Source: JAWKXU01 sp020446465 (GTDB lineage: Bacteria > Pseudomonadota > Alphaproteobacteria > Sphingomonadales > Sphingomonadaceae). Taken from it: a stretch of DNA of 64,000 nt. Where the stretch lies: positions 434,001 through 498,000 of the forward strand of contig JAWKXU010000003.1 in assembly GCA_041396845.1 (NCBI GenBank). The letters are read 5' to 3'. Below the pieces are notes generated by a model, which saw only the letters and a list, made by a program, of their open reading frames with translations, was not told the DNA's origin and did not search any database. Shown here in pieces: positions 1 through 7,640 of this stretch. Both the position numbers and the translations under genes were made by a program. Every line of letters begins with the position of its first letter. Position 1 is the first letter of the stretch.

Positions 1-1207
1 CCTTGAACCCTTCGCCGTATCCGGCGCGCAGTCGCCATCCGGGCACGAACTCAAACGCACCATTTGCACCAACTGTCCACTCTCCGCCAAAGCGTGAATG
101 GTCATCATAACGCACACCGCCAGTCAGCGTCAGATGCTCGCCATAATATCCCAGCAGCGCATGGCCACTGGCATTTTCAGCCTTGCCGCTATCGGGCGCA
201 TTGCTGAACCGCGTCCATTCATTGTCAGCCCCGAAATCCAGCACGATGTTATGGCCAAGGTCCACGCGCCCCAGAAGTTCCAGGCGCTCTGACCGGCCGT
301 CAAGCGTGTAGGGGGAGGACGGATCATCACCTTCGCGCTTCGTATCGGAAATGGCAAAAGCGGCATTGAGCGTTACCCGCCCCTCTTCATAAAGTGCGCC
401 AAAACGCCCCGACCATGCTGTCAGCTTTTCCTGCGTGGCGGTATCGTCAAATGTGTAGTTCGGCGGCGGGAAACCGTCGAGCTCCACTTTCCCGCGGGTA
501 TAACGGGCATTGGCCGTGAACGAGAACTCATCGTTCAGACGGGCCTTGCCACGCGCGGCAATGTTATAGTGCCGGAAGCCATCCCGTTCTGTCCCGACAT
601 CTGCTGCGGAAACACCCCGCCCATCAACGAAACTGCCGGAAATGCCGGCTTCGTAAAGATCGCCGACAAGGCCCGCCGCAGCAGTGGCCGTCACTTGCCG
701 CTCACCGCCATATTCCACACTTGCCGAAGCGCCCTGCTGCATCCGGGTCGTGATATTCATCACCCCGCCCATCGCCTGGCTACCCCATACGACGGAGTTT
801 GGCCCGCGCAGAAGTTCAATCGCCTCAATCGTGCCATTGGCGAGTTGGGCAAGATCAAACTCTCCATTCGCGCTGGCCGGATCATTGGCGCGCACACCAT
901 CGACAAGGATCAGCGTCTGCCCGGCTGGCGCACCGCGCACACCCAGCAGGGTCAGACTTCCAAAGGGACCGTTACGGGTAAAGGTGGTGCCGGGAAGGCG
1001 CTGCAAGACGCGTGTAACATCACTCCCCTGCACGCTCTCGATCTCGTCCCGGTCGATGACAGTTATGGATTGCCCTGTCCGGTCAGCCTGCTGCGGCAGT
1101 CCGGTTGCCGTCACGACAATGCCGTCGCTTTCGGCGCTATCGTCTGCGGCCCATGCCGGTTGGATCGCAGACGCACAGGTTGCAATGAAAAACAGATATT
1201 TACGCAT
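1..1207 (-). CDS. btuB: TonB-dependent vitamin B12 receptor (BtuB-like), 3' end cut off by window edge
   Basis: Outer-membrane receptor that imports cobalamin or a related corrinoid using TonB energy. The reading frame stays open from ATG 1207 to the window edge, giving about 402 codons. It starts with a signal peptide (MRKYLFFIATCASA, cleavage near AWA-A). A TonB-box-like stretch (GIVVTATGL) and a plug domain (LLGVRGAPAGQTLILVDGV, LLRGPNSVVWGSQAMGGVMN) follow, and then the first strands of the beta barrel. AGGAG lies 6 nt before the ATG. The substrate call rests on the cobalamin riboswitch just upstream; from the protein alone it would be only a BtuB/FepA-type receptor. The C-terminal half of the barrel lies outside the window. 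Confidence 0.87.
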   Translation of the reverse strand, partial: MRKYLFFIATCASAIQPAWAADDSAESDGIVVTATGLPQQADRTGQSITVIDRDEIESVQGSDVTRVLQRLPGTTFTRNGPFGSLTLLGVRGAPAGQTLILVDGVRANDPASANGEFDLAQLANGTIEAIELLRGPNSVVWGSQAMGGVMNITTRMQQGASASVEYGGERQVTATAAAGLVGDLYEAGISGSFVDGRGVSAADVGTERDGFRHYNIAARGKARLNDEFSFTANARYTRGKVELDGFPPPNYTFDDTATQEKLTAWSGRFGALYEEGRVTLNAAFAISDTKREGDDPSSPYTLDGRSERLELLGRVDLGHNIVLDFGADNEWTRFSNAPDSGKAENASGHALLGYYGEHLTLTGGVRYDDHSRFGGEWTVGANGAFEFVPGWRLRAGYGEGFK

Positions 1208-1311
1208 AAAATCTCCTGACATGAACGAAATGCCGTTCATGGCGGGAGGCACGCCCGTTTCGGGCAATGCTCCGCTGCGTCCGGTGCACCCCGCCCGGCT
1301 CGCGCGAACGA

Positions 1312-1525
1312 CGGTCATGGGCAGGTCTCCTGGCTCCCGGATCGACAGGCCGCTACCGCCTTCCCGGCAGACCCGCGCAGATGCGACAGGTCAACCAGTG
1401 GCTTTCTATGGAGGCGGCCCTCCCCGGTCACAGTTGCGGGGGCAGCGCCGGTATTTCACCGGCTTCCCTCTTCGGCCTTGCATTGCCTCTGCCCAGGGAC
1501 AAAGGCAACACGCAGCAACCCGTGA
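1312..1525 (-). promoter_or_regulatory. Cobalamin (AdoCbl) riboswitch controlling the B12 receptor
   Basis: Read on the minus strand, the region carries the hallmarks of the cobalamin riboswitch in order. These are a GCCGGTGAAATACCGGC hairpin followed by GCTGCCCCCGCAACTGT (1424-1463), the GCCACTG box (1396-1402) and the classic B12 box AGCCAGGAGACCTGCC (1320-1335). The element ends about 110 nt before the receptor ATG at 1207. In known cases adenosylcobalamin binding shuts off expression of the downstream transporter by hiding the ribosome binding site or by terminating transcription. No strong terminator hairpin with a U tract is evident between 1208 and 1311, so translational control is the more likely mode here (inference). 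Confidence 0.95.
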
Positions 1526-1692
1526 CGCGGCGCGGGCTTTATGCCGCATTGCAATAAAGCGCAAGCCTGCCCCCTCACGTCCCGTGCCAACGGCCGGTAA
1601 CTTTTCCCCCACCCCTGTCCCGTATCGGAACGGCACGGAATGATCGGGTGCTGTTATGCGCTCCCCATAATAAGGCGGAAAATGAAGGGGTA

Positions 1693-2871
1693 ATGCAGCC
1701 CCGGCAGGATTTTGACGCGCACGTGACTTCGCATTTTGCCTTGCCTGATACCGACCAGCCGCGCCCCTTTCGCGCGACGCTGCAGCGCAATGTGCGTGGC
1801 ATTGGTGCGAAACGGCAGGCTCGGCATCGTGGCCGCAAGTTGATAGCGCTGGCTGCCGCGATGGCCGTTCCAGCTTTTGCCGCGCCCGTGCCATGGTCTG
1901 CAATTGCAAGCCAGCCTGACCTGGCGGGCGACCATGCTACCATGGGCTTTGAAACTGCTGGCGAAAGTTTCCCCGGTTCGGCGTTCTATTATCTTGCTGA
2001 CGATCCTTATACGCCGCTTGCGATCGCGTCGGACGAAAGCCGCCAGAAAACCGGCAACGCCCTTGATAGTAACGCCCACTGGGATAGCGATGCCAAGTCC
2101 CCGGCCACTGCGACCCCGGCATCGCCCACCTCCCAGCCCGCACTCGCCTATATTGGTCCCGCCGCACGGCCCTTGCTGGCTGCCCAGACGGGCATTGACC
2201 GGCTGCGCGCAGTCGATTGCCTTACGCAGGCGATCTATTACGAAGCGGCAAGCGAATCCGATGCTGGCCAGCGCGCCGTGGCCCAGGTTGTGCTGAACCG
2301 GGTTTTGCATCCCGCATATCCAGACACAGTCTGCGGTGTCGTTTATCAGGGTTCAACCCGCCAGACAGGCTGCCAGTTCACATTTACCTGCGACGGCTCT
2401 CTTGCGCGCAAACCATCCAGATTCGGATGGGACCGGGCGCGCGGCGTGGCGCTGGCCGCATTGGGCGGCGCGGTCTATGCACCGATCGGTCTTGCCACGC
2501 ATTATCACACTCTGGCGGTCAGCCCTTATTGGGCCAGCAGCCTCGACAAGGTGCGGACCATTGGCGCCCATGTCTTCTATCGCTGGAAAGGCGCTGCGGG
2601 ACGACCGGCCGCATTCCATGCAAGCTATTCAGGCGGTGAGCCGGGTGTGGCTGGCCTTGGCCGGTTTGCTTCAGCCAAAGCTACCACTGCTACATCGCCT
2701 GTCGTTGTTGAGGCAGGACTGACTGTTGCCTCTGCCCCGGCGCAAAGCGTCGGCTCAACGCCACCATCTCCAGCGGTGGAACGCGCCGATTCTGCTAATA
2801 ACCGCCTCCCCGGCGGTGGCACGGTCCGCAAGGAATATGCCCGCAGCGGCGAATGGATCATGCAACGCTGA
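1693..2871 (+). CDS. SleB-like cell wall hydrolase (Hydrolase_2 family), membrane-anchored or exported
   Basis: Predicted peptidoglycan hydrolase of 392 aa. The N terminus is Arg-rich and is followed by a hydrophobic stretch around residues 55-75 (LIALAAAMAVPAFAA), a signal anchor or signal peptide placing the enzyme in the periplasm. The SleB/CwlJ-type domain spans about residues 170-310. It contains CLTQAIYYEAASES with the expected catalytic Glu near residue 183, VVLNRVLHPAYPDTVCGVV, CQFTFTCDG and HYHTLAVSPYW. The tail is low-complexity Ala/Pro/Ser/Thr-rich. I chose ATG 1693 because GAAGGGG lies a few nt before it; an in-frame ATG at 1648 would add 15 residues without a clear ribosome binding site. 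In Gram-negative alphaproteobacteria such proteins act in wall turnover rather than spore germination. Confidence 0.8.
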   Translation: MQPRQDFDAHVTSHFALPDTDQPRPFRATLQRNVRGIGAKRQARHRGRKLIALAAAMAVPAFAAPVPWSAIASQPDLAGDHATMGFETAGESFPGSAFYYLADDPYTPLAIASDESRQKTGNALDSNAHWDSDAKSPATATPASPTSQPALAYIGPAARPLLAAQTGIDRLRAVDCLTQAIYYEAASESDAGQRAVAQVVLNRVLHPAYPDTVCGVVYQGSTRQTGCQFTFTCDGSLARKPSRFGWDRARGVALAALGGAVYAPIGLATHYHTLAVSPYWASSLDKVRTIGAHVFYRWKGAAGRPAAFHASYSGGEPGVAGLGRFASAKATTATSPVVVEAGLTVASAPAQSVGSTPPSPAVERADSANNRLPGGGTVRKEYARSGEWIMQR

Positions 2872-3015
2872 CGTGCAGCCAGCCGCAGACTTGCAAACAT
2901 TTCAGCAAATGCAAACGCTTTGGAAACCATAAGCGCAAACGGCGATTTAGCGTCTTGAACCTAATGCCCTTCCCAACAAACATATAACGCATAAATTCAG
3001 GAAGTCGCACGTTCC

Positions 3016-3333
3016 ATGACCATCCGATTTGCCGCCGCACGCAACAGGGATTTGACCTTTGCGAGCAGATTTTTCCTGCACGGCGCCATTTATCATGCCG
3101 CCAATGACAACGGCGAAAGCATCCATGGATCTGCACTGCTGGAAGAAGCTCTGCGCCATTTCGGGCAGTACGGGCTTGGCGCGGCAAGAGCAGCCCATGC
3201 CAAGGCCAGGCAGGCTTTTTTCGACGGTGACAGGGCCAGTTATGACAAGTGGCGCGAGATCTGCCGTCTGTTCGACCGGCGCATCGCCAGAGAGATTCCG
3301 GCAGAGCCAGAAAGCCGCCCTCAGCTTGGTTAA
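3016..3333 (+). CDS. Small conserved-looking hypothetical protein (105 aa)
   Basis: I do not recognise the family. The protein has no signal peptide or membrane segment and is rich in Ala, Arg and His. A central amphipathic stretch (ALLEEALRHFGQYGLGAARA) is followed by a helical region ending in WREICRLFDRRIA. This suggests a small helical soluble protein. Codon use with G/C third positions matches the flanking genes, which supports real coding. It stands alone between the wall hydrolase and the GGDEF-EAL gene, on the same strand as both, with gaps of about 145 and 95 nt. Confidence 0.55.
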   Translation: MTIRFAAARNRDLTFASRFFLHGAIYHAANDNGESIHGSALLEEALRHFGQYGLGAARAAHAKARQAFFDGDRASYDKWREICRLFDRRIAREIPAEPESRPQLG

Positions 3334-3381
3334 TGGCTGAACTCGATAATTTTCAAAGAAAATTCGTAACATCGCAGCAGG

Positions 3382-3397
3382 CGGATTAACCAATCCG
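3382..3397. repeat. Short inverted repeat upstream of the GGDEF-EAL gene
   Basis: CGGATT-AACC-AATCCG is a perfect 6-bp stem with a 4-nt loop. It lies 32 nt before the TTG start of the GGDEF-EAL gene and could be an operator or mRNA hairpin. There is no independent support for function. Confidence 0.3.
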
Positions 3398-3428
3398 TTA
3401 GCCTTTACCGATAACGCTACCGGGGCAA

Positions 3429-5393
3429 TTGCACTGGGAGCGAAAGATCAGCCACTTTCGTCGCATATTCAACTACCTGGGTCGAGGCGATTCGACCGAT
3501 GAGCGCGTTCGCGCAATGCTGGTGGAAACGCTGTTCACGCAGCCGACCAGCCTTGCCATTGCCGCGCTTTGCGGCGTGCTGTCCGCAGTCATCGCAACGC
3601 TGGAAACCAACGAACCATTGATCGCGGGCGGCACTGTGGCGCTGACCGCAATCGCTTTTTTCCGTATTGTGACAGGCACCCAGATTGCATGGCGCAAGAA
3701 CCAGAAAGGCTTTTCCCGCCGCGAGCTGGTCTATGAACTGGGCGCCTGGAGCTACGCCAGTTGCCTGTCCTATCTCGCGACCGCCACGATCATTCTCGAT
3801 GTCGAATCAGACGTCAAACTGCTGATGGTCTGCAATGCCCTGTGCTACGGCTGCGGTATCGCCGCACGCAATGCAGGCCGCCCGACCATTGCAGTGGGGC
3901 AGTTGTTGCTGATTATCGCACCCATCTCCGGCGCATTAATGGCAAGCGGTTCTCTTGCCCTCATTTTCCTTGGCATCACGGCTGCCCTGCTGTTCCCGGC
4001 CCTGTTCTCCATCTGCATCAACGTATTCGAGAATCTTCGGCGCTCAATCGTGGCTGCTGAAACGAGCAAACAACTGGCCGACCGTATGCAAGTGCTGGCC
4101 CGCACCGACGTGCTGACCAGCCTTTCCAACCGGGCAGGGCTGGATCACCAGCTTACCAGCCTGTTTACCGATCTTCAGCCGGGTAACAAACTGGCGCTCC
4201 TGTGGATTGACCTCGACCGTTTCAAGGAAGTCAACGATACGCTGGGCCACCCGGTGGGTGATCAGGTGCTGCGCGAAGTCGCCGCGCGGCTGCGCGAACA
4301 GGCCCCCCGGAACGCCGTCCTGTCTCGCTTTGGCGGCGATGAGTTCATTGTCGCGGCAGAAATGCGCTCACTTCTTGAGTGTGAGGAACTGGGCGGGCGC
4401 ATCATGGAGGATATCAACCGCCCCTTCCGCAACAAACAGGAACGGCTGGATGTCGGATGTTCGATGGGTATTGCCATGTATCCCGACGATTGCGGGGATA
4501 TTGATACGCTGATGCAATCGGCTGACCTTGCGCTCTATCATGCCAAAGTCAGCGGTCGCCGGCAGGCGAGTTTCTTCACAGAAGCCATGAACCGGGACCT
4601 TGTAAAACGCCGCGAGATCGAAATGGAACTGCGTGGGGCAATCCAGCGGGACGAACTGTCCGTCTTCTATCAGCCAATCGTGGACCTGAAGACCGGGCGC
4701 ATTCGCACATTCGAGGCACTGGTGCGCTGGTTCCACCCGGAAAAGGGCGAACTGCGCCCCGACGAATTCATCCCTATTGCCGAAGAAACCGGGCTGATCA
4801 TCACGCTCGGCAACTGGATTACAGCGCAAGCAGCCAGGGCCTGCGCGTCCTGGCCTGAGGACATTACCGTTGCGGTCAATCTTTCACCCTTGCAAATCAA
4901 GGCCAATGGCTCGGCACTGGGCATCCTGACTGCCATCCAGCAGGCTCGGCTCGACCCCAGGCGGCTCGAACTTGAAGTGACAGAAGGCCTGTTCATTGAT
5001 GACAGCGAAGTGGCCGGCAAGTTTATCGAGGAACTTTCGTCCTATGGCGTTCGCTTTGCTCTCGACGATTTCGGGACAGGCTATTCGTCACTCGGCTACA
5101 TCAACAAGTTCCCGTTCAAGAAGATCAAGCTGGATCGCAGTTTCGTGTCGGGCGAAAATGCTGGCGTCAAAAGCGAAGCGATCCTGCGGGCCGTGGCAAG
5201 CATGGGCACTACGCTTGATCTCGATATCGTGGCTGAGGGTCTGGAAACCGAAGAGCAGATCAAAAGCGTTCGCAGCGCGGGCTGCACGCTCGGCCAGGGG
5301 TATTATTATAGCCGCGCCGTGCCTGACTATATCGCCACACTGTTGCTGAAGCGCAATCGCGAGGATAATCAGAAACAGCGCGCGCAAGCGTGA
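3429..5393 (+). CDS. Membrane-bound GGDEF-EAL protein (diguanylate cyclase / c-di-GMP phosphodiesterase)
   Basis: Bifunctional cyclic-di-GMP turnover protein of 654 aa. The N terminus (about residues 30-190) holds about six hydrophobic segments, forming a membrane sensor module. The GGDEF domain (about 205-375) has an intact GGDEF active-site motif near residue 300 (LSRFGGDEFIV) and NDTLGHPVGDQVL. The EAL domain (about 390-645) keeps the EAL signature (FEALVRWFHP) and DDFGTGYSSLGY with the metal-binding Asp pair, plus KLDRSFV. Neither domain shows a visible inactivating change, so both activities are possible and the dominant one cannot be read from sequence. The start is TTG 3429, 4 nt after GGGG; the next in-frame ATG near 3516 would remove only cytoplasmic residues. 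Confidence 0.9.
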   Translation: MHWERKISHFRRIFNYLGRGDSTDERVRAMLVETLFTQPTSLAIAALCGVLSAVIATLETNEPLIAGGTVALTAIAFFRIVTGTQIAWRKNQKGFSRRELVYELGAWSYASCLSYLATATIILDVESDVKLLMVCNALCYGCGIAARNAGRPTIAVGQLLLIIAPISGALMASGSLALIFLGITAALLFPALFSICINVFENLRRSIVAAETSKQLADRMQVLARTDVLTSLSNRAGLDHQLTSLFTDLQPGNKLALLWIDLDRFKEVNDTLGHPVGDQVLREVAARLREQAPRNAVLSRFGGDEFIVAAEMRSLLECEELGGRIMEDINRPFRNKQERLDVGCSMGIAMYPDDCGDIDTLMQSADLALYHAKVSGRRQASFFTEAMNRDLVKRREIEMELRGAIQRDELSVFYQPIVDLKTGRIRTFEALVRWFHPEKGELRPDEFIPIAEETGLIITLGNWITAQAARACASWPEDITVAVNLSPLQIKANGSALGILTAIQQARLDPRRLELEVTEGLFIDDSEVAGKFIEELSSYGVRFALDDFGTGYSSLGYINKFPFKKIKLDRSFVSGENAGVKSEAILRAVASMGTTLDLDIVAEGLETEEQIKSVRSAGCTLGQGYYYSRAVPDYIATLLLKRNREDNQKQRAQA

Positions 5394-5652
5394 TCCGGCA
5401 ACCGCCAACGTATAAAATCGGCCATTCCTGACCAGACCAAGGCGCTGGAAATGCTCACGAGTCACGCTATAAACGCTATTGCAAACCAATATCATAAATA
5501 ATGCGCCAACAAGGGATATTGCTGGTTGCAATCACTTTCCCAACCGCCTAGGGCAAGCCCGTTCACCGGGTTTCTCCCTGCCGCGGGACGCGGGGGGAAT
5601 ATCCCAGATGCCAGACGCTAGCTCCCGCATCAGGGAAGGAATACGTCTCCTC

Positions 5653-6615
5653 ATGGCTCGAAAGAAAATTGCCCTTATCGGCGCCGGCAACATTGGCGGC
5701 ACGCTCGCTCACCTCGCCGCTCAGAAAGAACTGGGCGATGTCGTGCTGTTCGACATTGCCGAAGGTATCCCGCAGGGCAAGGCGCTGGACCTGTCGCAGT
5801 GCGGCCCCGTGCAGGGTTTTGACGCGAAAGTCACCGGCACCAACAATTACAAGGATATCGCAGGCGCGGACGTTATCATCGTCACGGCTGGCGTTCCCCG
5901 CAAACCGGGCATGAGCCGCGATGATCTGCTCGGCATCAACCTCAAGGTGATGAAGTCGGTGGGTGAAGGCATCAAGGAAAATGCTCCTGATGCTTTCGTC
6001 ATCTGCATCACCAACCCGCTCGACGCGATGGTCTGGGCGCTGCGCGAATATTCCGGCCTTCCCGCCAACAAGGTTGTCGGCATGGCGGGTGTGCTCGATT
6101 CGGCCCGTTTCGCCACCTTCCTCGCATGGGAGTTCAACACGTCGGTCCGCGACGTGAACGCCTTCGTTCTGGGCGGTCATGGCGATACGATGGTGCCTGT
6201 CCTCTCCTACTCCACTATCAGCGGCATTCCCGTGCTCGACCTCGTCGCGCAGGGCCGTTCGACCAAGGAAAAGGTTGACGCGATCGTGCAGCGCACCCGT
6301 TCGGGCGGTGGTGAAATCGTCGGTCTGCTGAAAACCGGCTCGGCATTCTATGCACCGGCGGCCTCTGCCATCAGCATGGCGGAAGCCTACCTCAACGATC
6401 AGCGCCGTATCCTGCCTTGCGCTGCCCACCTGACGGGTGAGTATGGCGTTGATGGCCTCTACGTCGGTGTACCTGCTGTCATCGGCGCGGGCGGCATCGA
6501 GGAAATCGTTGAAATCGCACTCAACGACGAAGAAAAAGGCAACCTTCAGGTCAGCATCGATGCAGTCAAGGAACTGCTGGAAGCCTGCAAGGGCATTGAT
6601 AGCAACCTCGCCTGA
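5653..6615 (+). CDS. mdh: Malate dehydrogenase, NAD-dependent (LDH-like class)
   Basis: Interconverts malate and oxaloacetate in the TCA cycle; cytoplasmic, 320 aa. The NAD-binding Rossmann motif is GAGNIGG near residue 10. Substrate-loop residues PRKPGMSRDDLL carry the conserved arginines, CITNPLDAMVW follows, and the catalytic His lies in GGHGDTMVP. The sequence resembles the bacterial LDH-like MDHs (type 3) of alphaproteobacteria. ATG 5653 follows AGGGAAGGAA. The frame stays open 58 codons upstream, but those codons translate to an unrelated sequence before MARKKIALIG. It is first in the set mdh-sucD-sucA-sucB-lpd and probably co-transcribed with it (32 nt to sucD). Confidence 0.95.
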   Translation: MARKKIALIGAGNIGGTLAHLAAQKELGDVVLFDIAEGIPQGKALDLSQCGPVQGFDAKVTGTNNYKDIAGADVIIVTAGVPRKPGMSRDDLLGINLKVMKSVGEGIKENAPDAFVICITNPLDAMVWALREYSGLPANKVVGMAGVLDSARFATFLAWEFNTSVRDVNAFVLGGHGDTMVPVLSYSTISGIPVLDLVAQGRSTKEKVDAIVQRTRSGGGEIVGLLKTGSAFYAPAASAISMAEAYLNDQRRILPCAAHLTGEYGVDGLYVGVPAVIGAGGIEEIVEIALNDEEKGNLQVSIDAVKELLEACKGIDSNLA

Positions 6616-6647
6616 TCTTTCCACGGATCACCATTAAAGGAATTTCG

Positions 6648-7538
6648 ATGTCCATTCTCATCGACAAGAATACCAAGGTCATCACTCAGGGGATGACCGG
6701 CGCGACCGGCACTTTCCACACGGAACAGGCGCTGGCCTATGGCACGCAGATGGTTGCGGGCGTCACCCCTGGAAAGGGCGGCACCACGCATATCGGCCTG
6801 CCCAACTACAACACCGTTGCCGAAGCAAAGGCTGCCACGGGCGCGAGCGCCACATGCATCTATGTTCCGCCGCCATTTGCTGCGGATTCGATCCTTGAAG
6901 CAATCGATGCGGAAATGGAACTGATCGTCGCCATTACCGAAGGCATCCCGGTGCTGGACATGGTGCGGGTGAAGCGCGCGCTTTCCGGCTCAAAAAGCCG
7001 CCTGATCGGCCCCAATTGCCCCGGTGTCCTGACCCCGAATGAATGCAAGATCGGCATCATGCCCGGTTCCATCTTCAAGAAGGGTTCGGTCGGCGTTGTT
7101 TCGCGCTCCGGCACGCTGACGTATGAAGCTGTGTTCCAGACCACGAATATCGGGCTTGGCCAGACAACGGCTGTGGGTATCGGCGGCGATCCGGTGAACG
7201 GCACCAACTTCATCGACGTGCTGGAACTGTTCCTCGCTGACGATGAAACAAAGTCCATCATCATGATCGGTGAAATCGGCGGCAGCGCGGAAGAAGAAGC
7301 CGCGCAGTTCCTGAAGGATGAAGCGAAGAAAGGCCGCTCCAAGCCGACCGTTGGCTTTATCGCAGGCCGCACGGCACCTCCGGGTCGCCGCATGGGCCAC
7401 GCCGGCGCCATCGTTTCGGGTGGTCAGGGCGGCGCCGAAGACAAGATTGCCGCCATGGAAGATGCCGGCATTCGCGTCTCGCCTTCCCCGTCGCTGCTTG
7501 GCGAAACACTGGCGGACGTTCTGAAAGAACGCGTCTGA
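6648..7538 (+). CDS. sucD: Succinyl-CoA synthetase, alpha subunit
   Basis: Alpha subunit (296 aa) of the ligase that converts succinyl-CoA to succinate with nucleotide triphosphate formation. The CoA-binding N-terminal domain begins SILIDKNTKVITQGMTG. The ligase part contains IGPNCPGVLTPNECKIG, GEIGGSAEEEAAQF and the phospho-histidine loop GRRMGHAGAIV with His near residue 249. The partner beta subunit gene sucC, often directly upstream in other alphaproteobacteria, is absent here; mdh precedes sucD instead. The enzyme cannot work without SucC, so sucC should lie elsewhere in the genome. Confidence 0.96.
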   Translation: MSILIDKNTKVITQGMTGATGTFHTEQALAYGTQMVAGVTPGKGGTTHIGLPNYNTVAEAKAATGASATCIYVPPPFAADSILEAIDAEMELIVAITEGIPVLDMVRVKRALSGSKSRLIGPNCPGVLTPNECKIGIMPGSIFKKGSVGVVSRSGTLTYEAVFQTTNIGLGQTTAVGIGGDPVNGTNFIDVLELFLADDETKSIIMIGEIGGSAEEEAAQFLKDEAKKGRSKPTVGFIAGRTAPPGRRMGHAGAIVSGGQGGAEDKIAAMEDAGIRVSPSPSLLGETLADVLKERV

Positions 7539-7550
7539 ACCGCGTGAGGG

Positions 7551-7576
7551 GGCGGCCCTGCCACAACGGGGCCGCC
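7551..7576 (+). other. Intercistronic GC-rich hairpin between sucD and sucA
   Basis: GGCGGCCC (7551-7558) pairs perfectly with GGGCCGCC (7569-7576) over a 10-nt loop. It lies 12 nt after the sucD stop. No T tract follows, so it is more likely an mRNA-stabilising or processing hairpin than a terminator. Confidence 0.5.
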
Positions 7577-7640
7577 TGCGGGGGGGAACTGAGCTTGCAA
7601 GCGAAACCCGGCAGTGATGCCGGGAATGGAAGGTAACCCG

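Noticed and set aside
3344..3370. AATTTTC-AAA-GAAAATT hairpin upstream of the GGDEF-EAL gene
   Set aside because: Short AT-only stem without a T tract or linked gene end; too weak to call a terminator.
5563..6624. Minus-strand 353-codon open frame opposite mdh
   Set aside because: Complete overlap with mdh on the other strand and no supporting motif.
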